DNA from: Oscillospiraceae bacterium | GTDB taxonomy: Bacteria; Bacillota; Clostridia; Oscillospirales; CAG-272 | Assembly (NCBI GenBank): GCA_015064185.1 | Contig: SVSS01000002.1 | Span: 1 to 64,000 of the forward strand | Length of the DNA: 64,000 nucleotides | Direction of reading: 5' to 3' | Shown: positions 1 through 8,841 of the stretch, one piece after another | Numbering within the stretch: position 1 is the first letter of the stretch | Layout: each line of letters starts with the position of its first letter | Translations under genes and position numbers: made by a program | The notes under the pieces: model-generated | The model's database searches: none | Told to the model about the DNA's origin: nothing | Seen by the model: the letters and a program-made list of their open reading frames with translations, nothing else

Positions 1-32
1 CAAATAAAAATCATTAATGGAGGGTCAGCAAA

Positions 33-1088
33 ATGACAACTGAAAGAATCTTGGATAGTAGAATCCAAATCCGAAACGACACGGCGGCTAACTGGAAGGC
101 TGCCAACCCCGTCCTTCTTAAGGGCGAGCTTGGTATCGAGATTGATACCAGAAAGATGAAAATCGGTGACGGCATCAGCGCATACACCGCGCTCAAGTAC
201 GTGAGCGAGGACATCGTTGTGGGCAACACCAGTCCTACCGATGCCGACACCAACTACGACGTCGGTGAGCTTTGGATTAACCAGAGTGAGAAGACCGCAC
301 ACGTACTTATTGCCACCTCGGATACTTCGGCGGTATGGAAAAGACTTGTCACCGCAGAGGAAATTGTGGTAGTGGCAGAGTCTATCGTGGCGCAGAAGCT
401 CAAGACCGCAAGAGCCATTTCCCTTGCAGGAGATGTAACGGGTGTTACGACCTTTGATGGTTCTGCCGATGCGACTATTACCGCTATTTTGGTAAATACA
501 GGCGCAACCGCAGGTACTTATACCAAGGTGACCGTAAACGAAAAGGGCCTTATCACAAAGACCGAACTTCTTACTCCCGATGACATCCCCGCACTCACGC
601 TTGCAAAGATTACCGATGCAGGCACGGCGGCAGCAAGAAATGTCGGTGAGGAGGTTGGTAACCTTGTAGAGGTCGGCGCAAATGGTAAAATTTCCGATGC
701 CGTTCTTCCGCCTCTTGCAATTACCGACACTCACGCCGTAGCGGATGAGGCTGAAATGCTTGCTCTCGATGCACAGCGTGGTGATATTGCCATCCGTGCG
801 GACGAGAACAAGTCCTACATCCTCAAGCAGACTCCCGCAACTGACCGCACCAACTGGCTTGAACTCAAATCCCCGGATTGTAAGGTTCATTCGGTAAACG
901 GCAAGGTCGGTGATGTGGTGCTTTCCACTACGGACGTTAGTGAGGGTGAAAACCTTTACTACACCGAGGCGAGAGATACCGCAAACTTTGAGGCAAATTT
1001 CGTAAAGAAAACCTCGAAGGAACTCTCTGACGGCGCAACTGTTCTGCACGAAACCGATAGCTTTATTATCAACGGCGGCAACGCTTAA
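33..1088 (+). CDS. Phage tail fibre / receptor-binding-like structural protein
   Basis: 351 aa ORF; N-terminus (RIQIRNDTAANWKAANPVLLKGELGIEIDTRKMKIGDG) matches the pattern of phage tail-fibre N-terminal domains (major-tropism-determinant-like); followed by phage-type small genes. Confidence 0.75.
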   Translation: MTTERILDSRIQIRNDTAANWKAANPVLLKGELGIEIDTRKMKIGDGISAYTALKYVSEDIVVGNTSPTDADTNYDVGELWINQSEKTAHVLIATSDTSAVWKRLVTAEEIVVVAESIVAQKLKTARAISLAGDVTGVTTFDGSADATITAILVNTGATAGTYTKVTVNEKGLITKTELLTPDDIPALTLAKITDAGTAAARNVGEEVGNLVEVGANGKISDAVLPPLAITDTHAVADEAEMLALDAQRGDIAIRADENKSYILKQTPATDRTNWLELKSPDCKVHSVNGKVGDVVLSTTDVSEGENLYYTEARDTANFEANFVKKTSKELSDGATVLHETDSFIINGGNA

Positions 1089-1100
1089 GGGAGGTAAGTT

Positions 1101-1679
1101 ATGGCGGAGAGAACGATTAATTCCAAAGTGCAACAGAGGAACGATACCGCTGCAAATTGGCTACTTGTGAATCCCGTTCTGCTCCGTGGTGAACTCGGCA
1201 TCGAACTTGACACGGGTAAAATGAAGATTGGCAATGGTAGTTCTAACTGGGCTACCTTGCCATATCTTGGCGTTGGCATTACGCAGGCGGACATTTTGAA
1301 CTTTGCCTATCCTGTAGGTTCGATTAAAATTACGACCACGGCAGAAAATCCCAGTACTACCATCGGTGGGACTTGGGAGAGATGGGGCAACGGCAGAATG
1401 CTTATCGGTGTTGATGAAAACGATACGGATATTGCGGTGGCCGAGCAGATAGGCGGTGAGAAAGAACACACGCTTACAACAGAGGAAATCCCTGCGCATA
1501 CGCATACGGCTACTATTCCGACAGACGGAGAGGGCTTACGGGCGCGTATCCAAGGCAATCAAACAAACGTACTCTCTGTCGGAACGATGGATGTTGAAAC
1601 CACAGAAACGGGTGGCGGTATGGCACATAACAATATGCCTCCGTACATTACTTGCTATTTCTGGAAACGCACGGCGTAA
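1101..1679 (+). CDS. Phage tail collar / baseplate-like protein
   Basis: 192 aa; same N-terminal module as the upstream ORF, then YPVGSIKIT...IGGTWERWGNGRMLIGVDE...GGEKEHTLTTEEIPAHTH typical of tail-collar-like domains. Confidence 0.8.
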   Translation: MAERTINSKVQQRNDTAANWLLVNPVLLRGELGIELDTGKMKIGNGSSNWATLPYLGVGITQADILNFAYPVGSIKITTTAENPSTTIGGTWERWGNGRMLIGVDENDTDIAVAEQIGGEKEHTLTTEEIPAHTHTATIPTDGEGLRARIQGNQTNVLSVGTMDVETTETGGGMAHNNMPPYITCYFWKRTA

Positions 1680-1688
1680 GGAGGTATT

Positions 1689-1985
1689 ATGGCAGCAACA
1701 ATTATAAGTATTTGCGCAAGCATCATCAGCGGTATGGTGCTTTTCTTTTTGAAACGCTATTTTGATAGGCGTGAAAAAGAGGAAAAGGAACGTGATGCGG
1801 TATTTGCAAAGGAAAATATCCTCATCCTCAAAACCATTGATGCGGTTGGTAAACTGACCTATGCGGATGCCATTGCAATCCGTGACGGCAAGACCAACGG
1901 CGAGATGAAAGAGGCTATCGAGGCTTATAAAAAAGCAGACCAAGAACTCTATGAGTTCTTACTTGAACAGAATTCCAAAAAATAA
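1689..1985 (+). CDS. Small membrane-anchored phage protein of unknown function
   Basis: 98 aa, N-terminal hydrophobic segment and charged remainder; RBS-like ggaggt upstream; between tail and holin genes. Confidence 0.5.
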   Translation: MAATIISICASIISGMVLFFLKRYFDRREKEEKERDAVFAKENILILKTIDAVGKLTYADAIAIRDGKTNGEMKEAIEAYKKADQELYEFLLEQNSKK

Positions 1986-2000
1986 CGGAGGTAAACATTT

Positions 2001-2291
2001 ATGGAACAGTATCTTGAACTTATCAGCGTACCCGCTATTGCAGCAGTGGTTTATTGGGTTATTAACCTCATCAAATATACTGTTGGCGATAACGAAACAT
2101 TCAAGCGTTTTATTCCGCTTATCGCAACGGCTCTCGGTATTGTTTGCGGTGTCGTTTGCTTCTTCTTGATTCCGACCATCGTCCCTGCGGACAACGTGCT
2201 TGTGGCTATCGTCATTGGTGGCGCAAGCGGTCTTACGGCAACGGGTACGAATCAGATTATCAAGCAACTCACCAAGAACGATGAGAAGTAA
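2001..2291 (+). CDS. Putative phage holin
   Basis: 96 aa with three hydrophobic segments (VPAIAAVVYWVINLIKY / FIPLIATALGIVCGVVCFFLIPTI / VLVAIVIGGASGLTATG), located after tail genes. Confidence 0.7.
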   Translation: MEQYLELISVPAIAAVVYWVINLIKYTVGDNETFKRFIPLIATALGIVCGVVCFFLIPTIVPADNVLVAIVIGGASGLTATGTNQIIKQLTKNDEK

Positions 2292-2310
2292 AAACTGAAT
2301 AAGCAATATG

Positions 2311-2350
2311 AAGCCTATCTTGGATTTTTCCGAGGTAGGCTTTATTTTTT
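2311..2350 (+). terminator. Rho-independent terminator after holin
   Basis: aagcctatcttgga-tttt-tccgaggtaggctttatttttt hairpin (with G-U pairs) plus T tract. Confidence 0.75.
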
Positions 2351-2406
2351 TGCGTTAAACCTTCACTTTTTCGCTCTGCCGTGGCTTTTAGGTGGAGGTG
2401 GTATAG

Positions 2407-2817
2407 ATGACCAATACAGAAAAAGAACGAATCATAGCCCTTAAAAATCAAGGGATGAGCGTAGGTAAAATAGCGGAAGCCATAGGTATTCCCGCAGGAA
2501 CGATAAAAACATTTTTACGCAGAACGGAAATAAAGCGTAAGGAAAGCACCGAGGGCGTGTGCCTTGAATGTGGTGCAGAGTTGCCCACTGTACCGCATAT
2601 AAAGCCGAGGCGATTTTGCTCCGGGACTTGCCGACAAAAGTGGTGGAACTCGCACCTGCACTTGGTAAAGCGTAAAGCCTTTTATGATTTTATTTGCCCG
2701 TGGTGCGGAAAGAAATTCACGGCTTATGGTAACGACCACAGGGTTTATTGTTCCCGTGATTGCTATGCGGAGGCAAGGAGGAAGAATGGAAAATTACCAG
2801 AACATTTTAATGTATAA
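2407..2817 (+). CDS. HTH plus double zinc-finger DNA-binding protein
   Basis: 136 aa; sigma70-r4-like HTH (MSVGKIAEAIGIPAGTIKTFLRR) then two Cys motifs CLECG...CSGTC and CPWCG...CSRDC; adjacent to recombinases. Confidence 0.65.
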   Translation: MTNTEKERIIALKNQGMSVGKIAEAIGIPAGTIKTFLRRTEIKRKESTEGVCLECGAELPTVPHIKPRRFCSGTCRQKWWNSHLHLVKRKAFYDFICPWCGKKFTAYGNDHRVYCSRDCYAEARRKNGKLPEHFNV

Positions 2818-2950
2818 GCTCGCTATGAGTATGGCGGACGATATGCTAAAACGAGGAATTATCACCCCCGAAGAATACGGGCTTATTGAACAAAAAATGT
2901 GCGAAAAATTCTCTATAAATAGTTCCTCAATTTATCGAAATATGACTTGA
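2786..2950 (+). CDS. Small SHOCT-like protein, overlapping the upstream gene
   Basis: MENYQNILMYKLAMSMADDMLKRGIITPEEYGLIEQKMCEKFSINSSSIYRNMT; ATG at 2786 with aaggaggaag RBS; starts inside the 3' end of the HTH gene. Confidence 0.6.
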   Translation: MENYQNILMYKLAMSMADDMLKRGIITPEEYGLIEQKMCEKFSINSSSIYRNMT

Positions 2951-2999
2951 TATATAACTCTTTTAGAGGTAATATACACATACCAAAAAGGAGGTAAAT

Positions 3000-4295
3000 A
3001 TGCGAGAAATAAAGGACGTTACGCCCGTAAGGGCAACCGAAATCAAACGCCTTCGAGTATGCGCCTACGCACGTGTTTCAAGTGGTAAGGATGCAATGCT
3101 ACACTCGCTTTCAGCACAGGTCAGTTATTATCAAAAAATGATAGCCTCCCACGTGGATTGGAAGTTTTGTGGCATATACGCAGATGAGGCTTTTACGGGA
3201 ACGAAGGAAAACCGAGTGCAGTTTCAAGCTATGCTTGAAGAATGCCGAAAAGGCAATATCGATTTGATTGTTACAAAGTCAATCAGCCGTTTCGCCCGCA
3301 ACACGATTACGCTTTTGCAAACAGTGCGCGAGTTCAAGGCGCTTGGCGTGGATATTTTCTTTGAAGAACAGAACATCCATACCCTTTCCGCAGACGGAGA
3401 GCTTATGCTTACAATCCTTGCATCCTACGCACAGGAAGAGAGCCTTTCCGCAAGCGAAAATGCAAAGTGGCGTATCCGCAAAGGCTTTGAGGCGGGAGAG
3501 CTTATGAACTTCCGATACCTTTTCGGTTACATCATCGTTAAAGGCAAAGTCAGCGTTCACGAAGCCAATGCAACAATAGTGCGTGAGGTGTTTTCAAGGT
3601 TCGTAGACGGCTCGACCTTGGCGGAAATAGCGCATTGGCTTAACGAAAGCGGAGTGCCGCCGATTGAAAGCGGTGAGTGGACGAGCAAAAAACTCCGTGC
3701 TATGCTCCGCAACGAAAAATACACGGGCAACGCACTATTGCAAAAAACATTCAGTAATAACCACCTCGAAAAGAAGAAGAAAATCAACCGAGGAGAGTTG
3801 CCGATGTATTACGTCGAGGACACGCACCCTGCAATCGTGGATTTGACTACCTTTCAGATAGCCAACCAAAAGCTCGATGCCGCCACGGAGTATTACACAT
3901 CTACTACAGAAGCAAGCGAATCACCCTTTTCAAAAAAGATGGTTTGCGGTTACTGCGGTGGGTATGTTAAAAGGGCAAAAAACAATGCCCGCACCATTTG
4001 GCATTGCCACCATTACCTTGAGCGTGGACGTGCCGGGTGCGAAAAGGCAAAGCAAATTCGCAACGATACGCTTGAGGCACTTTGTTGTGAGATTTTCGGT
4101 TGGGACAGTTTCAACGCCGATTTTATTTATAAAAACGTGGCGCAAATCACTGTTTTTGATAGAAATTTGGTGTTTTTAATGACGGACGGCAGAACGATTG
4201 AAAAGAAATGGCAGTACAAATCACGCTCGGCATCGTGGACTCCCGAAATGCGGGAGATTGCAAGGCAGAGGGCGTTAAGACAAAACGGAGGTTAA
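3000..4295 (+). CDS. Large serine recombinase (resolvase + recombinase + zinc ribbon)
   Basis: 431 aa; VCAYARVSS catalytic motif, ITKSISRFARNT, zinc-ribbon CGYCGGYVKRAKNNARTIWHCHHYLERGRAGC. Confidence 0.92.
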   Translation: MREIKDVTPVRATEIKRLRVCAYARVSSGKDAMLHSLSAQVSYYQKMIASHVDWKFCGIYADEAFTGTKENRVQFQAMLEECRKGNIDLIVTKSISRFARNTITLLQTVREFKALGVDIFFEEQNIHTLSADGELMLTILASYAQEESLSASENAKWRIRKGFEAGELMNFRYLFGYIIVKGKVSVHEANATIVREVFSRFVDGSTLAEIAHWLNESGVPPIESGEWTSKKLRAMLRNEKYTGNALLQKTFSNNHLEKKKKINRGELPMYYVEDTHPAIVDLTTFQIANQKLDAATEYYTSTTEASESPFSKKMVCGYCGGYVKRAKNNARTIWHCHHYLERGRAGCEKAKQIRNDTLEALCCEIFGWDSFNADFIYKNVAQITVFDRNLVFLMTDGRTIEKKWQYKSRSASWTPEMREIARQRALRQNGG

Positions 4296-4296
4296 A

Positions 4297-5886
4297 ATGG
4301 CAAAGGTTACAGTTATTCCCGCCACAAGGGATTTTCACACAGGTGTTTCAAAGACAAGTAGGCGCAAACGCAGAGTGGCGGCTTATGCACGTGTTTCCAC
4401 CAATAGCGAAGAGCAAGTTACCTCTTATGAGGCACAGGTGGATTACTACACGAAATACATCCAAAGTCGACCCGATTGGGAGTTTGTCAAGGTTTATACT
4501 GATGAAGGTATAACTGGAACGAACACCAAGCACAGAGACGGCTTTAATGAGATGATTGAGGATGCCCTCGCAGGCAAGATTGACCTTATCATCACAAAGT
4601 CGGTCAGCCGTTTTGCCCGCAATACTGTTGATAGCCTTATCACAGTGCGTAAGCTCAAGGAAAAAGGCATCGAGGTCTACTTTGAAAAGGAAAATATTTA
4701 TACCCTCGATAGCAAGGGCGAGTTGCTTATCACGATTATGAGTTCCTTGGCACAGGAAGAGAGCCGTAGCATTTCGGAAAACATAACGTGGGGCAAGCGT
4801 AAATTCTTCGCAGACGGCAAAGTGTACCTGCCTTATAAATCCTTCCTTGGCTACGAAAAGGGCGAGGATGGGCTTCCCAAGATAGTCCCCGAAGAGGCAA
4901 ACATTATCCGCCTTATTTATTCAATGTTCCTTGACGGCAAAACGCCGTATGCGATAGCAAGCATTCTTACCGAAAGCGGTATTCCCACGCCAAGGCAAAA
5001 GGCGGTGTGGAAAGCAAGCACCATCGAGAGTATTCTTACAAACGAAAAGTATAAAGGCGCAGCCCTTTTGCAGAAAACCTTTACAGTGGATTTCCTTACG
5101 AAAAAGATGAAAACCAACGAGGGCGAAGTGCCTCAATACTATATCGAGGATAGCCACGAACCGATTATTCTGCCGAGAGAGTTCGAGGTAGTGCAAGCGG
5201 AAATGGCAAGGCGCAAAGGTGTCAAAGGCAATTATAGCGGAAACACCATTTTTGCCTCCCGTATTATTTGCGGGGATTGCGGTGAGTTTTTCGGCTCAAA
5301 GGTATGGCACTCTACAGATAAATACCGCAAGGTCATATACAGGTGCAATCATAAATACGCAGATAAAAACCGCCGATGTGAAACACCCCACCTTACAGAG
5401 CAAGAAATCAAAGATGCTTTTATTGCGGTATTTAATACGCTTATGGCGGATAAGGATGCGGTGCTTGATGCCTGCCGTGTGATGCAGGACACGCTGGCGG
5501 ACACCACCGAGATTGATTTCAAGATTGCAAGGTTGCAAGAATCCCAAGAGGATGCGGTAGTTCTTCTGAAAAAGCACGTCGAGGACAATATGCGAGTTTC
5601 CCAAGACCAAGAGGCTTTTTGGAAACGCTACGATGAATATGAAAAACGTGCAAATGACCTCGCAGCCGAGCTTGACGAACTGAAAGTTATCCGCATACAA
5701 CGTTTGCAAGAGGCGGAAATCATAGGCGCATTTATGTTTGAAATCCACGAGCGCGAGGGCGTGATTGAAACCTTTGATGAGAGGCTTTGGAGCGTTTGCG
5801 TGGAAAGCGTAACTGTATATAAAACGGGTGAGATGGTGTTCCGTTTCAAGAATGGAATGGAGATAAAACACCAAAAAAGTAAATAA
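4297..5886 (+). CDS. Large serine recombinase (second of tandem pair)
   Basis: 529 aa; VAAYARVSTNSEEQVTSYEAQ, ITKSVSRFARNT, CGDCGEFFGSK...YRCNHKYADKNRRC zinc ribbon, C-terminal coiled-coil; 1 nt after previous stop. Confidence 0.93.
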   Translation: MAKVTVIPATRDFHTGVSKTSRRKRRVAAYARVSTNSEEQVTSYEAQVDYYTKYIQSRPDWEFVKVYTDEGITGTNTKHRDGFNEMIEDALAGKIDLIITKSVSRFARNTVDSLITVRKLKEKGIEVYFEKENIYTLDSKGELLITIMSSLAQEESRSISENITWGKRKFFADGKVYLPYKSFLGYEKGEDGLPKIVPEEANIIRLIYSMFLDGKTPYAIASILTESGIPTPRQKAVWKASTIESILTNEKYKGAALLQKTFTVDFLTKKMKTNEGEVPQYYIEDSHEPIILPREFEVVQAEMARRKGVKGNYSGNTIFASRIICGDCGEFFGSKVWHSTDKYRKVIYRCNHKYADKNRRCETPHLTEQEIKDAFIAVFNTLMADKDAVLDACRVMQDTLADTTEIDFKIARLQESQEDAVVLLKKHVEDNMRVSQDQEAFWKRYDEYEKRANDLAAELDELKVIRIQRLQEAEIIGAFMFEIHEREGVIETFDERLWSVCVESVTVYKTGEMVFRFKNGMEIKHQKSK

Positions 5887-5899
5887 TTATAGTCAAAAA

Positions 5900-5928
5900 T
5901 GCTCCTACGATGCTTTTTCGCAGGAGCA
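5900..5928. terminator. Bidirectional terminator between convergent genes
   Basis: tgctcctacg atgcttttt cgcaggagca hairpin between convergent LSR and ParB-like genes. Confidence 0.6.
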
Positions 5929-5933
5929 TATTG

Positions 5934-6788
5934 CTATTTGTCATCATCTGTAGGAAGGTCGAAAGTTATCGGCTCTTCGTACTCATCATCGATGCCTTCT
6001 TTTTCATAGAGCTTTCCGATGCGTAAACGATGCACATTATTTTTCTTTTTGCCATTGTACTCGATAACCATAGCCTCTGCATATCCCATCATACCGGGAC
6101 GGCGTTCCTTTGCGGTTCTTGCAAGTGTTTTGAGTGAAACCGCACCGAGCTTTTCTTTGAAAATTTCATCATCAAGCACATTTTTATATACCACTACAAG
6201 TTTTGCCACCGCTTTCATAATGCTACCAGAGAAGGAGTTGCAATCACCCTCCCAAGCACCAATGATAAGGCGGAGGACACGGCTCAAAACATGATAGCCG
6301 TAATCCTTGTAAATAGACTCAACAGTGGCTATAGCGCAAATAACGCCGTGGGTTTTCTGTGAGCCGATGGTAAGGCCGAAGGATTCCACCAAATCCCGAA
6401 TGATAATCTGCTCATCATTGCCCGCCTCGATGTTTGCCATAAACACCTCAAGGGGCTGTAGGTTCTTTACGAATTTCATCTGATTTGCGAAAATATCCGC
6501 TTCGTGTTCGTAGCAGAGGTCATCGTAAATCATACACCAGACAGGGGTTTCTCTTGAGCCTGAAACAAGAGCTACGATTTCTATGGTGTGCTGACCATTA
6601 AAAACATAATTGATGCCGTCCCTTCGGCTAACCTTGACGGGGTTGATTTGATACAGGTCAAAGTTTTCTGCAGCACGGGCAATATGCGTATGCGAAAGGC
6701 TACGCTGATAGTCTTGGTTTGACACCAAGTTCTTTATAGGTATCTGCTCGAAATGCACATTCGGCACGAACATACTGTAATCGTCCAT
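5934..6788 (-). CDS. ParB/sulfiredoxin-fold-like protein (DUF6551-like)
   Basis: 284 aa; IPIKNLVSNQDYQRSLS..., YVFNGQHTIEIVAL resembling the D/NGQHR motif of ParB/Srx-fold proteins; last gene of minus-strand operon. Confidence 0.6.
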   Translation of the reverse strand: MDDYSMFVPNVHFEQIPIKNLVSNQDYQRSLSHTHIARAAENFDLYQINPVKVSRRDGINYVFNGQHTIEIVALVSGSRETPVWCMIYDDLCYEHEADIFANQMKFVKNLQPLEVFMANIEAGNDEQIIIRDLVESFGLTIGSQKTHGVICAIATVESIYKDYGYHVLSRVLRLIIGAWEGDCNSFSGSIMKAVAKLVVVYKNVLDDEIFKEKLGAVSLKTLARTAKERRPGMMGYAEAMVIEYNGKKKNNVHRLRIGKLYEKEGIDDEYEEPITFDLPTDDDK

Positions 6789-6789
6789 T

Positions 6790-7728
6790 TTACTCCTCCT
6801 CTATGAGTGCGAGTAATTCTGCTATGGTATCTTGCAGGTCGCACAATACATCTTTTAATTTTTCCTTTGCACGATCTGAAACGATAGCGGCATTGATATT
6901 TTTATGAGCGCGTTTTATAGAGCTTGTCCACGAAGGAACAGTAAGAGATAGCTCAACGGCGGGGGCGTCGGGGTCAAACGCTGGCATATCCTTGACGGAT
7001 GGTCTAACGGGCGGTGGAGCAACTACAGTGTTTTTTCTTGGCGGTCTGCCTCGGTGAGGTTGGTTCATTTGGATGCTATAAGTTTTTTGCTCCTCACCGA
7101 AATCCGCCCTCCGAAGTTCTGATGCGGAAAGTTTAGAAAGTTCCACGACACGTTGGTGTGGGAGCTTTAGCCGACCTGCGAGGATTTTAGGTAAGACCTC
7201 GGGATATTTTGCGCCTATGCTCAAAAGCGCCTTTGTATAAATAGCGTACTTTTGAATGGTGGCGTGAGTGACGTTGTTTTCATCGGCTAATCGTTGCGCC
7301 GTTGTATGCCTTGTAGGTGATTCAGTATAATTCACGCTATCAAGGGATAAGGCGGCATCTGTGCCACGCCAAGGCGTATAAGTACGGGAGCGAGTGCTAT
7401 TGAGATATTTTTCCGCTTCATACTGCATACCAATTAGGAATTTGCGTGTTTCAAAGGTCAAGTCCCGGCGTTGGAGTTGCTTTTTGCAGACAAACGCCAT
7501 AGCCGCCTCTTTGCACGAAAAGCGCATTTCTTCGACCTCATATGGGATATCGTGGCGCAGGCAGATTTCATAGCGAGTAATACCATCAATGATATAACCC
7601 TTCCAAGTAACGATAGGCTCGGTGCAACCTTCTGCAAGGAGTTTTTCTTCAAGCAGTAGGTATTCCTTTTTGGAGTATGGGCTTATAAGGTTTGTAAAAT
7701 CTTGATTTATTTGCAAGCGTATGTTCAT
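6790..7728 (-). CDS. ParB N-terminal-domain-like protein with HTH
   Basis: 312 aa; IDGITRYEICLRHDIPYEVEEMRFSCKEAAMAFVCKKQLQRRDLTFETRKFLIG and TTAQRLADENNVTHATIQKYAIYTKAL (HTH). Confidence 0.65.
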   Translation of the reverse strand: MNIRLQINQDFTNLISPYSKKEYLLLEEKLLAEGCTEPIVTWKGYIIDGITRYEICLRHDIPYEVEEMRFSCKEAAMAFVCKKQLQRRDLTFETRKFLIGMQYEAEKYLNSTRSRTYTPWRGTDAALSLDSVNYTESPTRHTTAQRLADENNVTHATIQKYAIYTKALLSIGAKYPEVLPKILAGRLKLPHQRVVELSKLSASELRRADFGEEQKTYSIQMNQPHRGRPPRKNTVVAPPPVRPSVKDMPAFDPDAPAVELSLTVPSWTSSIKRAHKNINAAIVSDRAKEKLKDVLCDLQDTIAELLALIEEE

Positions 7729-7738
7729 ATACGTGTCC

Positions 7739-8113
7739 TCAACTTTCTACTTTCGCTATGGTGTCCATTGCAAAAACCGCCATTTTCTCTGACGTAAGAA
7801 TGGTACCTAAAAGACGATATGTGCCGTTTTCTTCAAGACCGCCCACAACGCTGCAAAGCTCCTTTATAAAAGAACCGCTATAAATTTCGCAAGAGTTATC
7901 GGGGCCAAGCATTTCAGCATTTACCTTGTGCGACTGGTCACCCGATGTAACCTTGTCCACGCACTTAACGGCTACGATTCGCCTATTTGTGCTAACAAGC
8001 AGTTGTATATACCTTGGGTCACCAAGGGCGTGGAGGGTGGATTTATGTATTCGTATTCTATGTTTCTTTGGGTCGATAGATAGTATCGTTCCCGTTTGTA
8101 AATTATCACTCAT
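7739..8113 (-). CDS. Small protein sharing a module with the LSR C-terminus (unknown function)
   Basis: 124 aa; HRIRIHKSTLHALGDPRYIQLLVSTNRRIVAVKC and FIKELCSVVGGLEENGTYRLLGTIL...MAVFAMD align by eye to the 638-aa LSR C-terminus. Confidence 0.55.
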   Translation of the reverse strand: MSDNLQTGTILSIDPKKHRIRIHKSTLHALGDPRYIQLLVSTNRRIVAVKCVDKVTSGDQSHKVNAEMLGPDNSCEIYSGSFIKELCSVVGGLEENGTYRLLGTILTSEKMAVFAMDTIAKVES

Positions 8114-8841
8114 TGATTATCTCCTTCCGCATTTACGGGTGCAGGCAGAGCAGCATTTTCATCTGCCACCGCCGTGGTGTCTTTAATTGCGTAAACAGCG
8201 TAGCCATCAAAAATATTTATCTGCATCGATTGCTTATGAACGCTATACGGCAATCCGAACTGTGTCTGCCATTCCGAGGGGAACACGGGCGTTCTCGATG
8301 TTTTTGGCTTTTTCTGTCCTTCGACAAAAGTGCGCTCATACATTTCGGGAGCGTTAAGGTCGAAAACGATTAAATATTCGCCGTTGGAATGCATCAAGCG
8401 CCCAAGCACCTTATATCGATATTTCGGATTCCATTCCATCATAGACACAATCTTTGCAAAGAACGGCTTGCAAGTGATAGGACGAGGTTTGCGCTTACCC
8501 TTGGAGTTGTTGCACCAAAGGTAGGCATCCTTTGCGCCTTCCTCACAGGGGCGTAAAGCTATAATCTTGTCCGTTTGGTTTACAAGCACCTGTGCAAAAT
8601 CGAATTGCGGGAATTTAGAAATACACGCCATGTTGACTTGGAACTTAAAATCGCAGAAAGTGACGGACGGCTCTCGCATATGTGCAAAGAACTCACGTCT
8701 TACCACTTGGAAATCGTCAAAATTAAAATCGGCGGCTTCAATAACCTCATCCCCATCTGAAAGGACAGGTGCGTTTGTGGCAGAGGGAGCAGCCTCGTCC
8801 ACGACTTTTAATAGTTCCGTTATAGTATCAGATTGATTCAT
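8110..8841 (-). CDS. Stand-alone homologue of the LSR C-terminal module (unknown function)
   Basis: ORF track 8110..8868, internal start MNQSDTITELL at 8841 preferred; FDDFQVVRREFFAHMREPSVTF...QVLVNQTDKIIALRPC...PFFAKIVSMMEWNPKYRYKVLGRL aligns to the LSR C-terminal region; 4-nt ATGA overlap with next gene. Confidence 0.6.
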   Translation of the reverse strand: MNQSDTITELLKVVDEAAPSATNAPVLSDGDEVIEAADFNFDDFQVVRREFFAHMREPSVTFCDFKFQVNMACISKFPQFDFAQVLVNQTDKIIALRPCEEGAKDAYLWCNNSKGKRKPRPITCKPFFAKIVSMMEWNPKYRYKVLGRLMHSNGEYLIVFDLNAPEMYERTFVEGQKKPKTSRTPVFPSEWQTQFGLPYSVHKQSMQINIFDGYAVYAIKDTTAVADENAALPAPVNAEGDNQ

